Source: Ipomoea triloba (Eukaryota > Streptophyta > Magnoliopsida > Solanales > Convolvulaceae). From it: a stretch of 64,000 nucleotides of DNA. This document shows, piece after piece, positions 21,374 to 31,719 of this stretch; position 1 is the first letter of the stretch, and each line of letters starts with the position of its first letter. Both the position numbers and the translations under genes were made by a program. Under the pieces are notes generated by a model, which saw nothing but the letters and a program-made list of their open reading frames with translations, made no database searches and was not told where the DNA came from. The DNA lies in contig NC_044922.1 of assembly GCF_003576645.1 (NCBI RefSeq), forward strand, positions 8,461,049 through 8,525,048, read 5' to 3'.

Positions 21374-21570
21374 GGACTTCGGTCCCTTTGATTGGGTTTT
21401 TACCCCTGTGATTGGAGTTCGGTCCCTGTGGTTGGGTTTTTACCCCTGTGATTGGACTTCGGTCCCTGTGATTGGGTTTTTACCCCTGTGATTGGACTTC
21501 GGTCCCTGTGATTGGGTTTTTACCCCTGTGATTGGACTTCGGTCCCTGTGATTGGGTTCTTACCCCTGTG
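21374..21570 (+). repeat. 40-bp tandem array of alternating hairpins
   Basis: About five units of 40 bp. Each is two 20-bp half-units ending CTGTGATT: one holds GGACTTCGGTCC, the other GGGTTTTTACCC. As RNA, the first is a C(UUCG)G tetraloop hairpin, an exceptionally stable fold, and the second a 4-bp stem with a T4 loop. Variants (GGAGTTCGGTCC, GGGTTCTTACCC) are few. Confidence 0.85.
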
Positions 21571-21613
21571 TACCTAACTTCTAACTTTCAGGCTTGGTGT
21601 TTGGTGTGAGAGT

Positions 21614-21908
21614 TGGTACTTGGGTTAGAAGTTGAGGTTTTGGTGCTTATCCTTGGGTTGAGGTCTGTTTGGTTCTTTGTTGACTCTTGAGTTGTATTGT
21701 ATCTCGTTGATTATTGGTTATTCTTTGATATATCGCCGTTTGGTTGTTTCTTATGAGTATNTGGTACTTGGGTTAGAAGTTGAGGTTTTGGTGCTTATCC
21801 TTGGGTTGAGGTCTGTTTGGTTCTTTGTTGACTCTTGAGTTGTATTGTATCTCGTTGATTATTGGTTATTCTTTGATATATCGCCGTTTGGTTGTTTCTT
21901 ATGAGTAT
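21614..21908. repeat. 147-bp duplication across a single N (probable artefact)
   Basis: 21614-21760 and 21762-21908 are identical and separated by one N at 21761. An exact duplicate ending at a one-base gap is the signature of overlapping contig ends placed side by side. Confidence 0.85.
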
Positions 21909-22243
21909 TCGGTTGAGTTGTGATTCTGTTGGACATTGGTATTGATGAGAAGTCTTGGTTTATATATCCATTCAGCGTGTTGTTGTTGAGTATCTGATTT
22001 AAACATGAATAGTTCGTTGGTGTGTATATTCTATATGGGTGTGTAAACCTATTTACCAACTTACTATATATCTATACTTCCTTGCGGGTGTGAATGGTGG
22101 TTGCTTAGTAGTCTTTCGCTAATGGTTTCTTGTATGTTTTCCAGGTATGCAATAAGTCTAAGCGTGAGCGCGATAGAGATATATCCGTATGAGGCGGCTA
22201 AGACTAGTTTATTATGTTTTAGACTTATGTTTTGGGCCTGTGC

Positions 22244-22751
22244 NNNNNNNNNNNNNNNNNNNNNNNNNNNNNNNNNNNNNNNNNNNNNNNNNNNNNNNNN
22301 NNNNNNNNNNNNNNNNNNNNNNNNNNNNNNNNNNNNNNNNNNNNNNNNNNNNNNNNNNNNNNNNNNNNNNNNNNNNNNNNNNNNNNNNNNNNNNNNNNNN
22401 NNNNNNNNNNNNNNNNNNNNNNNNNNNNNNNNNNNNNNNNNNNNNNNNNNNNNNNNNNNNNNNNNNNNNNNNNNNNNNNNNNNNNNNNNNNNNNNNNNNN
22501 NNNNNNNNNNNNNNNNNNNNNNNNNNNNNNNNNNNNNNNNNNNNNNNNNNNNNNNNNNNNNNNNNNNNNNNNNNNNNNNNNNNNNNNNNNNNNNNNNNNN
22601 NNNNNNNNNNNNNNNNNNNNNNNNNNNNNNNNNNNNNNNNNNNNNNNNNNNNNNNNNNNNNNNNNNNNNNNNNNNNNNNNNNNNNNNNNNNNNNNNNNNN
22701 NNNNNNNNNNNNNNNNNNNNNNNNNNNNNNNNNNNNNNNNNNNNNNNNNNN
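22244..22751. other. assembly gap of 508 N
   Basis: Unknown bases between the Tekay-like LTR and a minus-strand gag-like ORF. The right boundary of the LTR and the C-terminus of the ORF fall here. The apparent long frames running through the Ns are not genes. Confidence 0.95.
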
Positions 22752-24093
22752 ACATCAAAATTATTCATGGAATCATCCTCCCGAAATTTAAAGCAATCAT
22801 AATCACATGTGATGGAAATATTAATGCAAGGGGAGTCATCCTCACAAGTGTCAAGGGTGTTTTCAAAAAGAGCACAAGGAGTGTCAAGAAAATTAGCACA
22901 AGAAAGATTAGAAATTTGACCATATTTTGGCTCTTCATCTTCCCACACTAGCTCAATGTCATCATCCTCACTCTCCATCTCTACCTCCTTTTGATTTTCC
23001 AATTCAAAAATTGGAACTTCTTCAAGCACCGGGGCATAACAATCTACTTTCTCTTCAACATTTTCCTCTTCCTTAGCATTTTGAGCGTTTTCGACCTCTT
23101 GTACAATCCTTGGATGGGTTTCCAAAGTGGGGATGTCATCCATGACGGTGGGGTTAGCTCGGGGCTCATTCATCTTCATGAGCTCCTCCATCATGGACAT
23201 CATCTTCGTTTCAACTTCTTCTAGCGGAAGTCCTTCTTTCCATAGGGTAGCGAGATAGTCCTTTAGTTCGCTCTTGATTTCGGCTTTTAATTTAGTCGTA
23301 TCCTCCTTGGCCATCCTAGTGAATTCGTCAATTTTTGCTTTTAGAATTTCAATTTCATCGGTGGCCGGTGGGATAGAGTTACAAGGATTGGTATGGGTAT
23401 TATATGGGAAAGAGGGTGATGTTTCAAAGGAATGGGTAGTATTGTTTTCTAGATGAATTTTTGATGGAGGTGGGTAGTAGGTGTTTAGGTGGGAATTGGG
23501 GAATGAATTTGACTCGTGAGTATAGCTTGGGTCGAGTTGTTTCATCATTTNATTTCATCGGTGGCCGGTGGGATAGAGTTACAAGGATTGGTATGGGTAT
23601 TATATGGGAAAGAGGGTGATGTTTCAAAGGAATGGGTAGTATTGTTTTCTAGATGAATTTTTGATGGAGGTGGGTAGTAGGTGTTTAGGTGGGAATTGGG
23701 GAATGAATTTGACTCGTGAGTATAGCTTGGGTCGAGTTGTTTCATCATTTGCACAAGCTTACTCTCTATATTTTGGGATATTTCTTTGGAGCTTAATGAG
23801 TCAATTTCTTGAAAATTGGGTGATTGTGAAGGGTAATTTTCTTGGAAAGGTGGAGGTGGTATTTCATATGGGTGTGGGTGATGGTTGGGTGTATGAAATG
23901 GATATGGATATGGAGGTGGTAAATGGTGGTGTGGAAATGGGTAAGGGTATGGAGGTGGGTAGTGGTATGTGGGTGCAGGGTAAGTATAAGTAGGATGGGG
24001 GTAATAGGGATATGGTTTGGGTAGAGGATTTGTATAGGATTGTCCTCCATGGTGTGGGTAATCATGGGGATTCATTTTAGCACTTATTGGCAA
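22752..24093 (-). pseudogene. gag-like P/Y/H-rich protein (family D, left copy)
   Basis: Reads leftward from MPISAKMNPHDYPHHGG at 24093, 232 bp after the PBS. It has Pro/Tyr/His-rich repeats (YPYYPHPTY, YHYPPPYPYPFPHHH), the block SSKEISQNIESKLVQMMKQLDPSYTHES, then an amphipathic segment DEIEILKAKIDEFTRMAKEDTTKLKAEI that may form a coiled coil, and an acidic block ELENQKEVEMESEDDDIELVWEDEEP. The frame is interrupted by the N at 23551 with its 199-bp duplication and runs into the N gap on the left. It is the best preserved of the gag-like proteins across the first 300 codons. Function is unknown; its position suggests a gag substitute. Confidence 0.65.
23352..23750. repeat. 199-bp duplication across a single N (probable artefact)
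   Basis: 23352-23550 and 23552-23750 are identical, with one N at 23551 between them. It falls inside the gag-like ORF and creates a false duplication of the DEIEIL-preceding region. Confidence 0.85.
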
Positions 24094-24324
24094 GCTTTAA
24101 GAGGTTTGATTAAAAAGAATTTCCTGCACAATAGCTTAGCCAACAACAAATAATTTTGCAACTAAAAGTAGTTGCAAGTGAGCACAAGATATTCAAGATA
24201 ATATAAGCTCACTTCTTTAAGCAAATAACAAAAATAAGAAAATAAAATAAACAAAAAGAAAGCAATTCAAGAACTCTTAAAATTCTACTTCTAAGATGTC
24301 AACACTATTCGAAACCGTTTGACA

Positions 24325-24342
24325 TCCCCGGCAACGGCGCCA
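24325..24342 (-). promoter_or_regulatory. primer-binding site, tRNA-Asp type
   Basis: On the minus strand TGGCGCCGTTGCCGGGGA, a perfect 18-nt complement of tRNA-Asp, three bases after the LTR end at 24346. Confidence 0.9.
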
Positions 24343-24345
24343 TTT

Positions 24346-24828
24346 TGATAAGGAATGTAATTTAGTGGGAGGTGAAGGTGAAGGTGGTAAAACGAAGAGT
24401 CAAGACTCCCCGAGTGTTGTGTCTCTCAAGGATGACGAATGGGAATCGAATTGGTGTGTTGGCATCTAAGAGGTTGAAGGAAAAGAGTTACGGGAATGGC
24501 TAGGGGTTGGATTCATTGGTAAGAGGGTAAGGTTGATAAAGGTTGGGGTTGGATTCATTGGTAAGAGGGTAAGGTTGATAAAGGTTGTTTATGGATTCAT
24601 TGGTAAGAGGGTAAGGTTGATAAAGGTTGTTTAAAGATTCATTGGTAAGAGGGTAAGGTTGATAAAGGTTGTTTAAAGTAAAGAAAGTAAGAGGGTAAGG
24701 TTGATAAAGGTTGTTTAAAGTAAAGAAAGGTAAAGTGGAGATTGGGGCTTTAGGCTTTTCCATGTGGTTTATCTTTGGTCGGTTTTGCGAGTGCAAGTCG
24801 TGGAATAGACTAGGGAGTTCGTGGCACC
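24346..24828 (-). repeat. family-D LTR fragment with minisatellite
   Basis: The end half of a family-D LTR adjoining the PBS. On the right it stops abruptly at about 24828, where gag-like coding sequence of the neighbouring copy begins; the U3 and promoter are gone. It includes a 42-bp tandem repeat (24503-24720). Confidence 0.75.
24503..24720 (-). repeat. 42-bp minisatellite in LTR
   Basis: About five imperfect copies of a unit containing TTGGTAAGAGGGTAAGGTTG. The period equals 14 codons, so the minus strand stays open as repeats of NNLYQPYPLTNES. The single-unit version is present in other family-D LTRs (for example near 17500 and 61460), so this is a local expansion. Confidence 0.8.
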
Positions 24829-26152
24829 CTACCATCTCATTCTCACCCAAAGCAAAGGATTCATCTTCCGAGAAGTTAAAGCAATCATAATCATTAGCAA
24901 ACAAGATAGAATCCTTACAAGCATTAATTAATGCATAAAAATTTTCCATGAAATCATCCACCCGAAATTTAAAGCAGTTATAATCACATATGATGGAAGT
25001 ATTAAGGCGAAGGGAGTCATCCACAAGGGTGTTTTCAAAAAGAGCACAAGGATTTTCAAGAATATTAGCACAAAGAAGATTAGGAATTTTACCATATTTC
25101 GGTTCTTCTTCTTCCCACACCGTCTCAATGTCATCATCCTCACTCTCCATCTCTACCTCCTTTTGATTTTCCAATTCGAAAATCGAAACTTCTTCAAGCA
25201 CCAGGGCATAACAATCATCTATTCCTTCGAAACTCTCCTCTCCCCTAGAATTTTGCGCGTTTTCGACCTATTGTATAATCCTCGGATGGGCTTCCAAAGT
25301 GGAGATGTCATCCATGATGGCGGAGTTGGCTCGGGACTCATTCATTTTCATGAGCTCCTCCATCATAGATAGCATCTTCGTTTCAACTTCTTCTAGTGGA
25401 AGTCCTTCCTCCCGGAGTGTAGCGAGATAGTCTTTTAGTTCGCTCTTGATTTCGGCTTTTAGTTTAGCCGAATCCTCCTTGGCCATCCTTGTGAATTCAT
25501 CAATTTTTGCTTTTAGGATTTCAATTTCGTCTGTGGCCGATGGAATAGGATTACAAGGATTGGTATGGGTATTATGTGGGAAAGAGTGTAGTGTTTCATA
25601 GGAATATTTAGTATTGTTTTCTTTGTGGTTTTGTGATGGAGGTGGGTAGTAGATGTTTAGTTGGGAATTGGGAAATGAATTTGACTCGGGAGTATAGCTT
25701 GGATCAAGTTGTTGCATCATTTGCACAAGCTTACTCTCTATGTTTTGAGATATGTCTTTAGAGCTTAATAAGTCAATTTCTTGTGAATTTGGTGATTGTG
25801 AAGGGTAAGTTTCTTGGAATTGTGGAGGTGGTGTTTCATAAGGTCGTAGGTGATGATTCGGTGTATGGATTGGATAGTGATATGGAGGTGGTAAATGATA
25901 TGTTGGTGGAATTGGGTAACGGTATGGATGTGGGTAGTGGTATGTTGGTGGAGGGTAAGTATAAGTGGAATGGGGGTAATAGTGATATGGTTGGGGTTGA
26001 GGATTTGCATAGGATTGGTAATAGTGATATGGTTGGGGTTGAGGATTTGCATAGGATTGTCCTCCATGATATGGTTGGGGTTGAGGATTTGCATAGGATT
26101 GTCCTCCATGGTGTGGGTAACCATGTGGATTCATTTTAGCACTTATTGGCAA
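24829..26152 (-). pseudogene. gag-like P/Y/H-rich protein (family D, right copy)
   Basis: Starts MPISAKMNPHGYPHHGGQS at 26152 and carries an expanded repeat of GGQSYANPQPQPYH (three to four units). The coiled-coil-like DEIEILKAKIDEFTRMAKED block and the acidic ELENQKEVEMESEDDDIETVWEEEEP block follow. A TAG at 25268-25270 replaces the Glu codon of QEVENAQN in the paralog. After about 24840 the homology ends and the frame reads on through LTR sequence, a fusion made by the deletion junction at 24828. No zinc knuckle is present. Confidence 0.65.
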
Positions 26153-29029
26153 GCTTCAAGTGGTTTGATTAAAGAGAAATTCCTGCACAATAGCTTAGCC
26201 AACAACAAATAATTTCGCAACTAAAAGTAGTTGCAAGTGAGTACAAGATGTTCAAGATATTATAAGCTCACTTCTTCAAGCAAATAACAAAAATAAGGAA
26301 ATAAAATAAACAAAAAGAAAGCAATTCAAGAACTCTTAAAATTCTACTTCTAAGATGTCAACACTATTCGAAACCGTTTGCCATCCCCGGCAACGGCGTC
26401 ATTTTTACAATGATGTATGTATGGGGTGAGTGTATGTGAAGGTGGTAAAATGAAGACTCAAGACTCCCCGAGTGTCGTGTCTCTCAAGGATGACGAATGG
26501 GAATCGAATTGGTGTGTTGGCATCTAAGAGGTTGAACAGAAAGAGTTACGGGAATGCTAAGGGTTGGATTCATTTGTAAGAGGGGAGGGTTGACAGTAGT
26601 TGTTTAAAATAAATAAAAGTAAGGTGGAGATTGGGGCTTTAGGCTTTTCCACGTGGTCTATCTTTGGATGGTTTTGCGAGTGCAAGTTGTGGAATAGTCT
26701 AGGGAGTTCGTGGCACACTACCAAGTGGCGTCACACTTTGGACTCCCACATCCTCATTCGGTTGGGGCATTTTATCGAACACTTTGTCTACCACTCCTCT
26801 CGGATCTCGTCCTTTCAGACTAAGAGCGGAGATGTGGGTGAGTTAGACTCGTGAGTGGCCGCTATCGCGCACACACTCACTTCCTTTGAGTTTGCTACCT
26901 AATGTGGCCACAAAAGTCACAAAGCTTGAAGATCATCATCCACACAAGTTCAACATCCAACAAACAAGAAATTCACAAATCAAAGCAATAATATTAAACA
27001 TCCACATAGATCTACCATGGGGCCACCAATTCCTTATCTAATCTACTCTATCATAGAGAAACAAGAAAGAGAAAGGAAAATTCAAAGAAACAAGTGTTGA
27101 ATTAGAAAATGAAGAGAATGGTTACCACCCTTTAGAAAGGAGATCTTTATAACCTTGATCTTGAAATCCCAATCTTCTCTCTTGCCCTTGATCTATTCTA
27201 AACTATGAAAGGAAGGAATTTTCCCCCAAGAGGGGAGAAAACCCTCTAGATCTATTCTACCATATTCTATCAATTTTTTGATCTATTCTTGTTGTTTTTA
27301 GGTTTAGGGCAAAAGGGATTTATATAGGTGACAAAAAGCGAACAATTTTCCCAAAATGGCCCTTGGCCCGATAACGCTTGCTTCCACGCGTGGTGGCGGG
27401 CGTGGGAGCTCACTGGAATTATTCCACGCCCAGCCACACGCGTGTGAGGCTGCGTGGGACGCTACTGCAATTCGGCTTGTTTGTCTTTTGCTTTATTTTA
27501 GCCTCAAATCCCTCTCGAACCTGTGAAATACTTCAAAACTCTTTNTAATAGTGATATGGTTGGGGTTGAGGATTTGCATAGGATTGTCCTCCATGGTGTG
27601 GGTAACCATGTGGATTCATTTTAGCACTTATTGGCAAGCTTCAAGTGGTTTGATTAAAGAGAAATTCCTGCACAATAGCTTAGCCAACAACAAATAATTT
27701 CGCAACTAAAAGTAGTTGCAAGTGAGTACAAGATGTTCAAGATATTATAAGCTCACTTCTTCAAGCAAATAACAAAAATAAGGAAATAAAATAAACAAAA
27801 AGAAAGCAATTCAAGAACTCTTAAAATTCTACTTCTAAGATGTCAACACTATTCGAAACCGTTTGCCATCCCCGGCAACGGCGTCATTTTTACAATGATG
27901 TATGTATGGGGTGAGTGTATGTGAAGGTGGTAAAATGAAGACTCAAGACTCCCCGAGTGTCGTGTCTCTCAAGGATGACGAATGGGAATCGAATTGGTGT
28001 GTTGGCATCTAAGAGGTTGAACAGAAAGAGTTACGGGAATGCTAAGGGTTGGATTCATTTGTAAGAGGGGAGGGTTGACAGTAGTTGTTTAAAATAAATA
28101 AAAGTAAGGTGGAGATTGGGGCTTTAGGCTTTTCCACGTGGTCTATCTTTGGATGGTTTTGCGAGTGCAAGTTGTGGAATAGTCTAGGGAGTTCGTGGCA
28201 CACTACCAAGTGGCGTCACACTTTGGACTCCCACATCCTCATTCGGTTGGGGCATTTTATCGAACACTTTGTCTACCACTCCTCTCGGATCTCGTCCTTT
28301 CAGACTAAGAGCGGAGATGTGGGTGAGTTAGACTCGTGAGTGGCCGCTATCGCGCACACACTCACTTCCTTTGAGTTTGCTACCTAATGTGGCCACAAAA
28401 GTCACAAAGCTTGAAGATCATCATCCACACAAGTTCAACATCCAACAAACAAGAAATTCACAAATCAAAGCAATAATATTAAACATCCACATAGATCTAC
28501 CATGGGGCCACCAATTCCTTATCTAATCTACTCTATCATAGAGAAACAAGAAAGAGAAAGGAAAATTCAAAGAAACAAGTGTTGAATTAGAAAATGAAGA
28601 GAATGGTTACCACCCTTTAGAAAGGAGATCTTTATAACCTTGATCTTGAAATCCCAATCTTCTCTCTTGCCCTTGATCTATTCTAAACTATGAAAGGAAG
28701 GAATTTTCCCCCAAGAGGGGAGAAAACCCTCTAGATCTATTCTACCATATTCTATCAATTTTTTGATCTATTCTTGTTGTTTTTAGGTTTAGGGCAAAAG
28801 GGATTTATATAGGTGACAAAAAGCGAACAATTTTCCCAAAATGGCCCTTGGCCCGATAACGCTTGCTTCCACGCGTGGTGGCGGGCGTGGGAGCTCACTG
28901 GAATTATTCCACGCCCAGCCACACGCGTGTGAGGCTGCGTGGGACGCTACTGCAATTCGGCTTGTTTGTCTTTTGCTTTATTTTAGCCTCAAATCCCTCT
29001 CGAACCTGTGAAATACTTCAAAACTCTTT
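26067..29029. repeat. 1.48-kb duplication across a single N (probable artefact)
   Basis: 26067-27544 recurs at 27552-29029 with a constant offset of 1485 and no difference that I can see, with one N at 27545. The second copy begins one repeat unit earlier within the QPYH-coding tandem repeat. PBS and most of the 5' LTR therefore appear twice. The true 5' LTR is probably present once. Confidence 0.8.
26384..26401 (-). promoter_or_regulatory. primer-binding site, tRNA-Asp type
   Basis: On the minus strand TGACGCCGTTGCCGGGGA, one mismatch to tRNA-Asp. It is repeated at 27869-27886 only because of the assembly duplication. Confidence 0.85.
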
Positions 29030-29157
29030 CTAGAAATGTTAGAAGATTTTAATCGCATTTGAGTTAAAATGCATGCAATTGTTGTAATCAGATGTCAAAA
29101 TGATGCGCTTTTAATCTAATAAAGACCCCTAATAAGTGCTATTCTTGGTGCTTATCA
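26405..29157 (-). repeat. family-D 5' LTR (minus), duplicated by assembly
   Basis: The complete version is 27890-29157 (1268 bp), with the start TGATAAGCACCAAGAATAGC at 29157 reading down. 26405-27544 is the truncated duplicate. The palindrome pair lies at about 28860-28933 (minus), with TATATAAA near 28806. Similar to the 3' LTR at 17316-18589, which supports a single insertion. Confidence 0.8.
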
Positions 29158-30163
29158 GAAATCGAAATTCTTAAAGAGAAAATTGAAGTATTCATAAGAA
29201 TGGCCAAGGAGGATACGGCTAATTTAAAAGCCGAAATCAGCAGCGAATTAAAAGATTATCTCGCTAATCTCCGGGAAGAAGGACTTCCATTGGAAAAGAT
29301 CGAAACAAAAATGCTAGCCATGATGGAGGAATTCATGAGAACAAGTTCATCATGGGTAGGTTATCCACTTGAAGAAAATCTCCCAATTTTGGAAGCCAAT
29401 CCAAGGATGGATGCACAAAACGATGGAAAAGAGGAAGGTAGTGAAGGAATGGTAGATTGTTATGCTCCGGTGCTAGAAGAAGTTCCAATTTTCGAGTTGG
29501 AAAATCCGAGAGAGGTAGAGATGGAGAGCGAAGATGAAGGAATTGAAGTAGTGTGGGAAGATAAAGAGCCTACATATGGTAACAAATCTAATTCTCCTTG
29601 CATTAATGCCTTTGAAAATCTCTGTGCTCTTGATAGAACTACTTTTGACACTTATGTGGATGACTCCCTTTCAAAATGCAACAATGATTTATATTCATGC
29701 GATACAAATTGTTTTTATTTTCGGGAGAATGACTCCATAGGCTTCGTTGTTGTTTGAGGGAATTGAGGGGGGTGATATGACTTCCAGTGAAGGGATATGG
29801 CCTCAACCTTATGTTAAAATTGATAAGAACATCAGGGGTGGACGAGAGAATGACAAAATAAAGGGAGAGGACACTACCTTAGAGGAATCCAGGGGAGTGT
29901 TTGAGATCAAAAACCTTACTACTACATACCGTGCTCTTCTTTTATTTAGTTTCGAATTCAAGGATGTCCTACACCTTGGGGCATTCCTTGAAGCAAAAGT
30001 GCATGGGACACTTGGTAAGGTCCCAAAATCAGTGTGCTTAGCCGGACAGACCACTCCACGTCTAGCCAAAGATGCTAAACAAAGGCGCACTTGGGAGGCA
30101 TTCCCAACGTTATCCTTAGGATTTAGATTTTACATTATTAATTTTTACTTCTTTTCTTTTTGA
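29158..30163 (+). pseudogene. gag-like protein, part 2 (family B)
   Basis: Resumes the outer gag-like ORF in frame at EIEILKEKIEVFIRMAKED. It continues with REEGLPLEKIETKMLAMMEE, PVLEEVPIFELENPREVEMESEDEGIEVVWED and a Cys-containing region (DLYSCDTNCFYFRENDS). The first frame stops at 29757. A frameshift near 29750 leads to the conserved C-terminal block FEFKDVLHLGAFLEAKVHGT followed by LGKVPKSVCLAG, shared with 63290-63393. The C-terminal block is the most conserved part, suggesting a functional domain that I do not recognise. Confidence 0.65.
30066..30110 (+). promoter_or_regulatory. post-ORF GGGAGGC module
   Basis: CCAAAGATGCTAAACAAAGG then GCGCACTTGGGAGGCATTCCCAA, overlapping the last codons of the frameshifted gag-like ORF. 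TTGGGAGGCATTCCCAA can form a hairpin. Confidence 0.5.
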
Positions 30164-30307
30164 TAATTTTTGCCTTTTGTCTAGTTTTCTTTGACTAACC
30201 ACGCAGATTCTCCATTCCAAAATGATCTTTCATGAAGATTTATCCGTCAAAGTCGTTGACTAGATCCAAAAAGGTAAGGAAATTCGAAGAAGGCAACTGG
30301 GCATATC
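30111..30307 (+). other. noncoding spacer before the palindromes
   Basis: AT-rich sequence between the gag-like ORF and the palindrome cluster. I see no ORF, splice site or repeat of note. The equivalent region in the last family-D element is 63455-63650. Confidence 0.5.
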
Positions 30308-30698
30308 CACGCCCACTCACACGCGTGTGAGTAGGCGTGGGAACATTCTAGTAAGCTGCCACGCCCACTCACACGCATGTGAGCAGGCGTGGGAACATTC
30401 TAGTAAGCTACCACGCCCCTCCACACGTGTGTGAATGGCGTGGACGAGCACCAGATAAGCTGCGTTAATAGGGCGCGAAAGTGTTCTAATCTTTGCCCCT
30501 TTCTCATTTCATCACATCCAAAAGCTAGAACTTCATCTAAGGTAAGAATAACCCACTCCAAGGCACTCCTTTGCACACATCTCTTGAGTTTCCTTCATAA
30601 TCTTTCTAAGAGGTAACACCCTTTCTCTCTATCTTTCTTTACCTATATTAACAACTTACTTTCTTTGAGAAGCATATTTCTATGGGTCTATATAAAAT
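30308..30698 (+). promoter_or_regulatory. internal promoter-like module upstream of ORF3
   Basis: Three nested palindromes at 30308-30340, 30359-30391 and 30411-30442, spaced about 51 bp. The first contains the perfect 18-bp palindrome ACTCACACGCGTGTGAGT. After them come an AT-rich GCGTTAATAGGGCG, a leader with splice-donor-like AAG/GTAAG (near 30541) and GAG/GTAAC (near 30611), then the family-C insertion. The ORF3 leader continues at 51008. The layout copies that of the LTR promoters, so an internal promoter for ORF3 is a reasonable hypothesis. Confidence 0.5.
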
Positions 30699-31719
30699 TG
30701 ATTGACAATTTTATATAAAGTCCTCGCAAGTGCACGAGTCGATTGTAGTGATAGTGTGCCAAAGCAAGGGTCGAACCCACAGGGAATTGGTACAATGCAA
30801 TTTAATAATTAAACTTAAAGAAATAATTGAGTGAACCGTTTTAAAGTATTCAAAGTGCAATAAATAGTAAAAACTAAACCAAATGCTATGTAGAAAATCG
30901 AGACAAGAAATAAGTAATTAAAAAACCAGGAAATTAAAGATTGCAAATAAACTAGCAGCTAACAGGAGAAACGAGGCTCTAGGAACATGAATCAACAACC
31001 ATTACTATTCCTGCAGATTAGTTTAACTACTATGCCAATCGATTAAAGGTTCGTTCTTTCTTTTATCTAACTAATCCGTATGGCGTCCAGATTCAGTTAC
31101 GTGCATTAATGGTTCATATGCTTAAGACATTTATTTAAACCATTAATACCCATTAAGCGAGGAAGAACTTACGGAATACCCGGTTTGTGAACCAAATAAA
31201 TAATTCAACAAGACAGTTAAATAATCTATTCTTTTATCCTAAAGAACATGGAACAAAATAGGCATGATGTTTGCTCTACAAGTTCCCTCATAATACTTAA
31301 CGGAACTATGTTAAAGTTGGTCACCCATTAACACAACCAATTAACAATTTACTATCAAAGGATAAAACTTAATTCGATTGGCAAGATTAAACATAAATTA
31401 ATGCAAGAATTTCATGGAAATTTCTATCATATTCCTAGAGAAATAATTTAGCAAAACATAAATGAATTGACAGCAATTAGCCTACGCAACATAAATATAT
31501 TTGAAAGGATGATTCCAAAGTATATTAGGAAGAATAAAGAATAACCAATTGCATCAGGAGTATGTTGCTTTGCCTAAGAGAGTTTAGTTGCCGTTAAAAA
31601 TTGAAAGCTACCAGATTGGAATTCTAGCCACCATCAGAACTTGTCGTCAATCGGACTGCTGCTTCTAGAGTTCAGCCACCGACACGCCCTGGAAAGTTTC
31701 GCAGACCGGAACGAGTCGT
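30699..31719 (-). repeat. family-C 3' LTR, distal part
   Basis: Matches 49438-50459 apart from scattered substitutions. It contains the primer-side end with GGGTCGAACCCACAGGG and is interrupted at GAGTCGT by the family-A element; the other 550 bp resume at 41623. Confidence 0.85.

Larger units (their letters stand above)
19821..22243 (+). mobile_element. Tekay/Del-like LTR, 5' part
   Basis: Begins TGTAACACCCCGAAAATTCG, the start expected of Tekay-type chromovirus LTRs. TATAAATA at 20251-20258 is followed by a leader and GGG/TAAG, GTAAGT at 20365-20370; an acceptor-like TGTTTTCCAG lies at 22135-22144. A GC-rich stretch with repeated TCCGCC/GGCGGA words spans about 20860-21060. The UUCG-hairpin array is at 21374-21570. 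The right end is lost in the N gap, so PBS and internal region cannot be seen; it could be a solo LTR. Confidence 0.65.
17316..29157 (-). mobile_element. family-D minus-strand composite element
   Basis: Bounded by TGACAATGATG at 17316 and CTTATCA at 29157, with flanks AAAAT (17311-17315) and GAAAT (29158-29162), a 5-bp duplication with one mismatch. Removing the unit joins codons GAC and GAA ATC GAA ATT, restoring the DEIEIL block of the gag-like ORF, which confirms the boundaries. Its 3' LTR is on the left and 5' LTR on the right. Internally it holds two gag-like ORFs, two PBSs, LTR fragments, a Tekay-like LTR and a 508-bp gap. The structure suggests unequal recombination between LTRs, made longer by assembly artefacts. 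Confidence 0.75.

Noticed and set aside
21374..21570. CRISPR-like regular repeats
   Set aside because: Units are directly adjacent with no unique spacers, in plant LTR context.
22064..23548. 494-codon minus-strand frame and several 170-240-codon frames through the N block
   Set aside because: Ns cannot stop translation, so length is artificial. Only the part right of 22752 has real coding homology.
23661..26212. Val/Gly/Met-rich plus-strand ORFs opposite the gag-like genes
   Set aside because: They are antisense shadows of the Pro/Tyr/His-rich repeats.
17511..28339. 84-codon plus-strand ORFs at 17511, 26600 and 28085 with nearly identical proteins
   Set aside because: They are antisense frames in family-D LTRs. 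Two copies are identical only because of the assembly duplication, and the related LTR at 60255 does not preserve them as genes.
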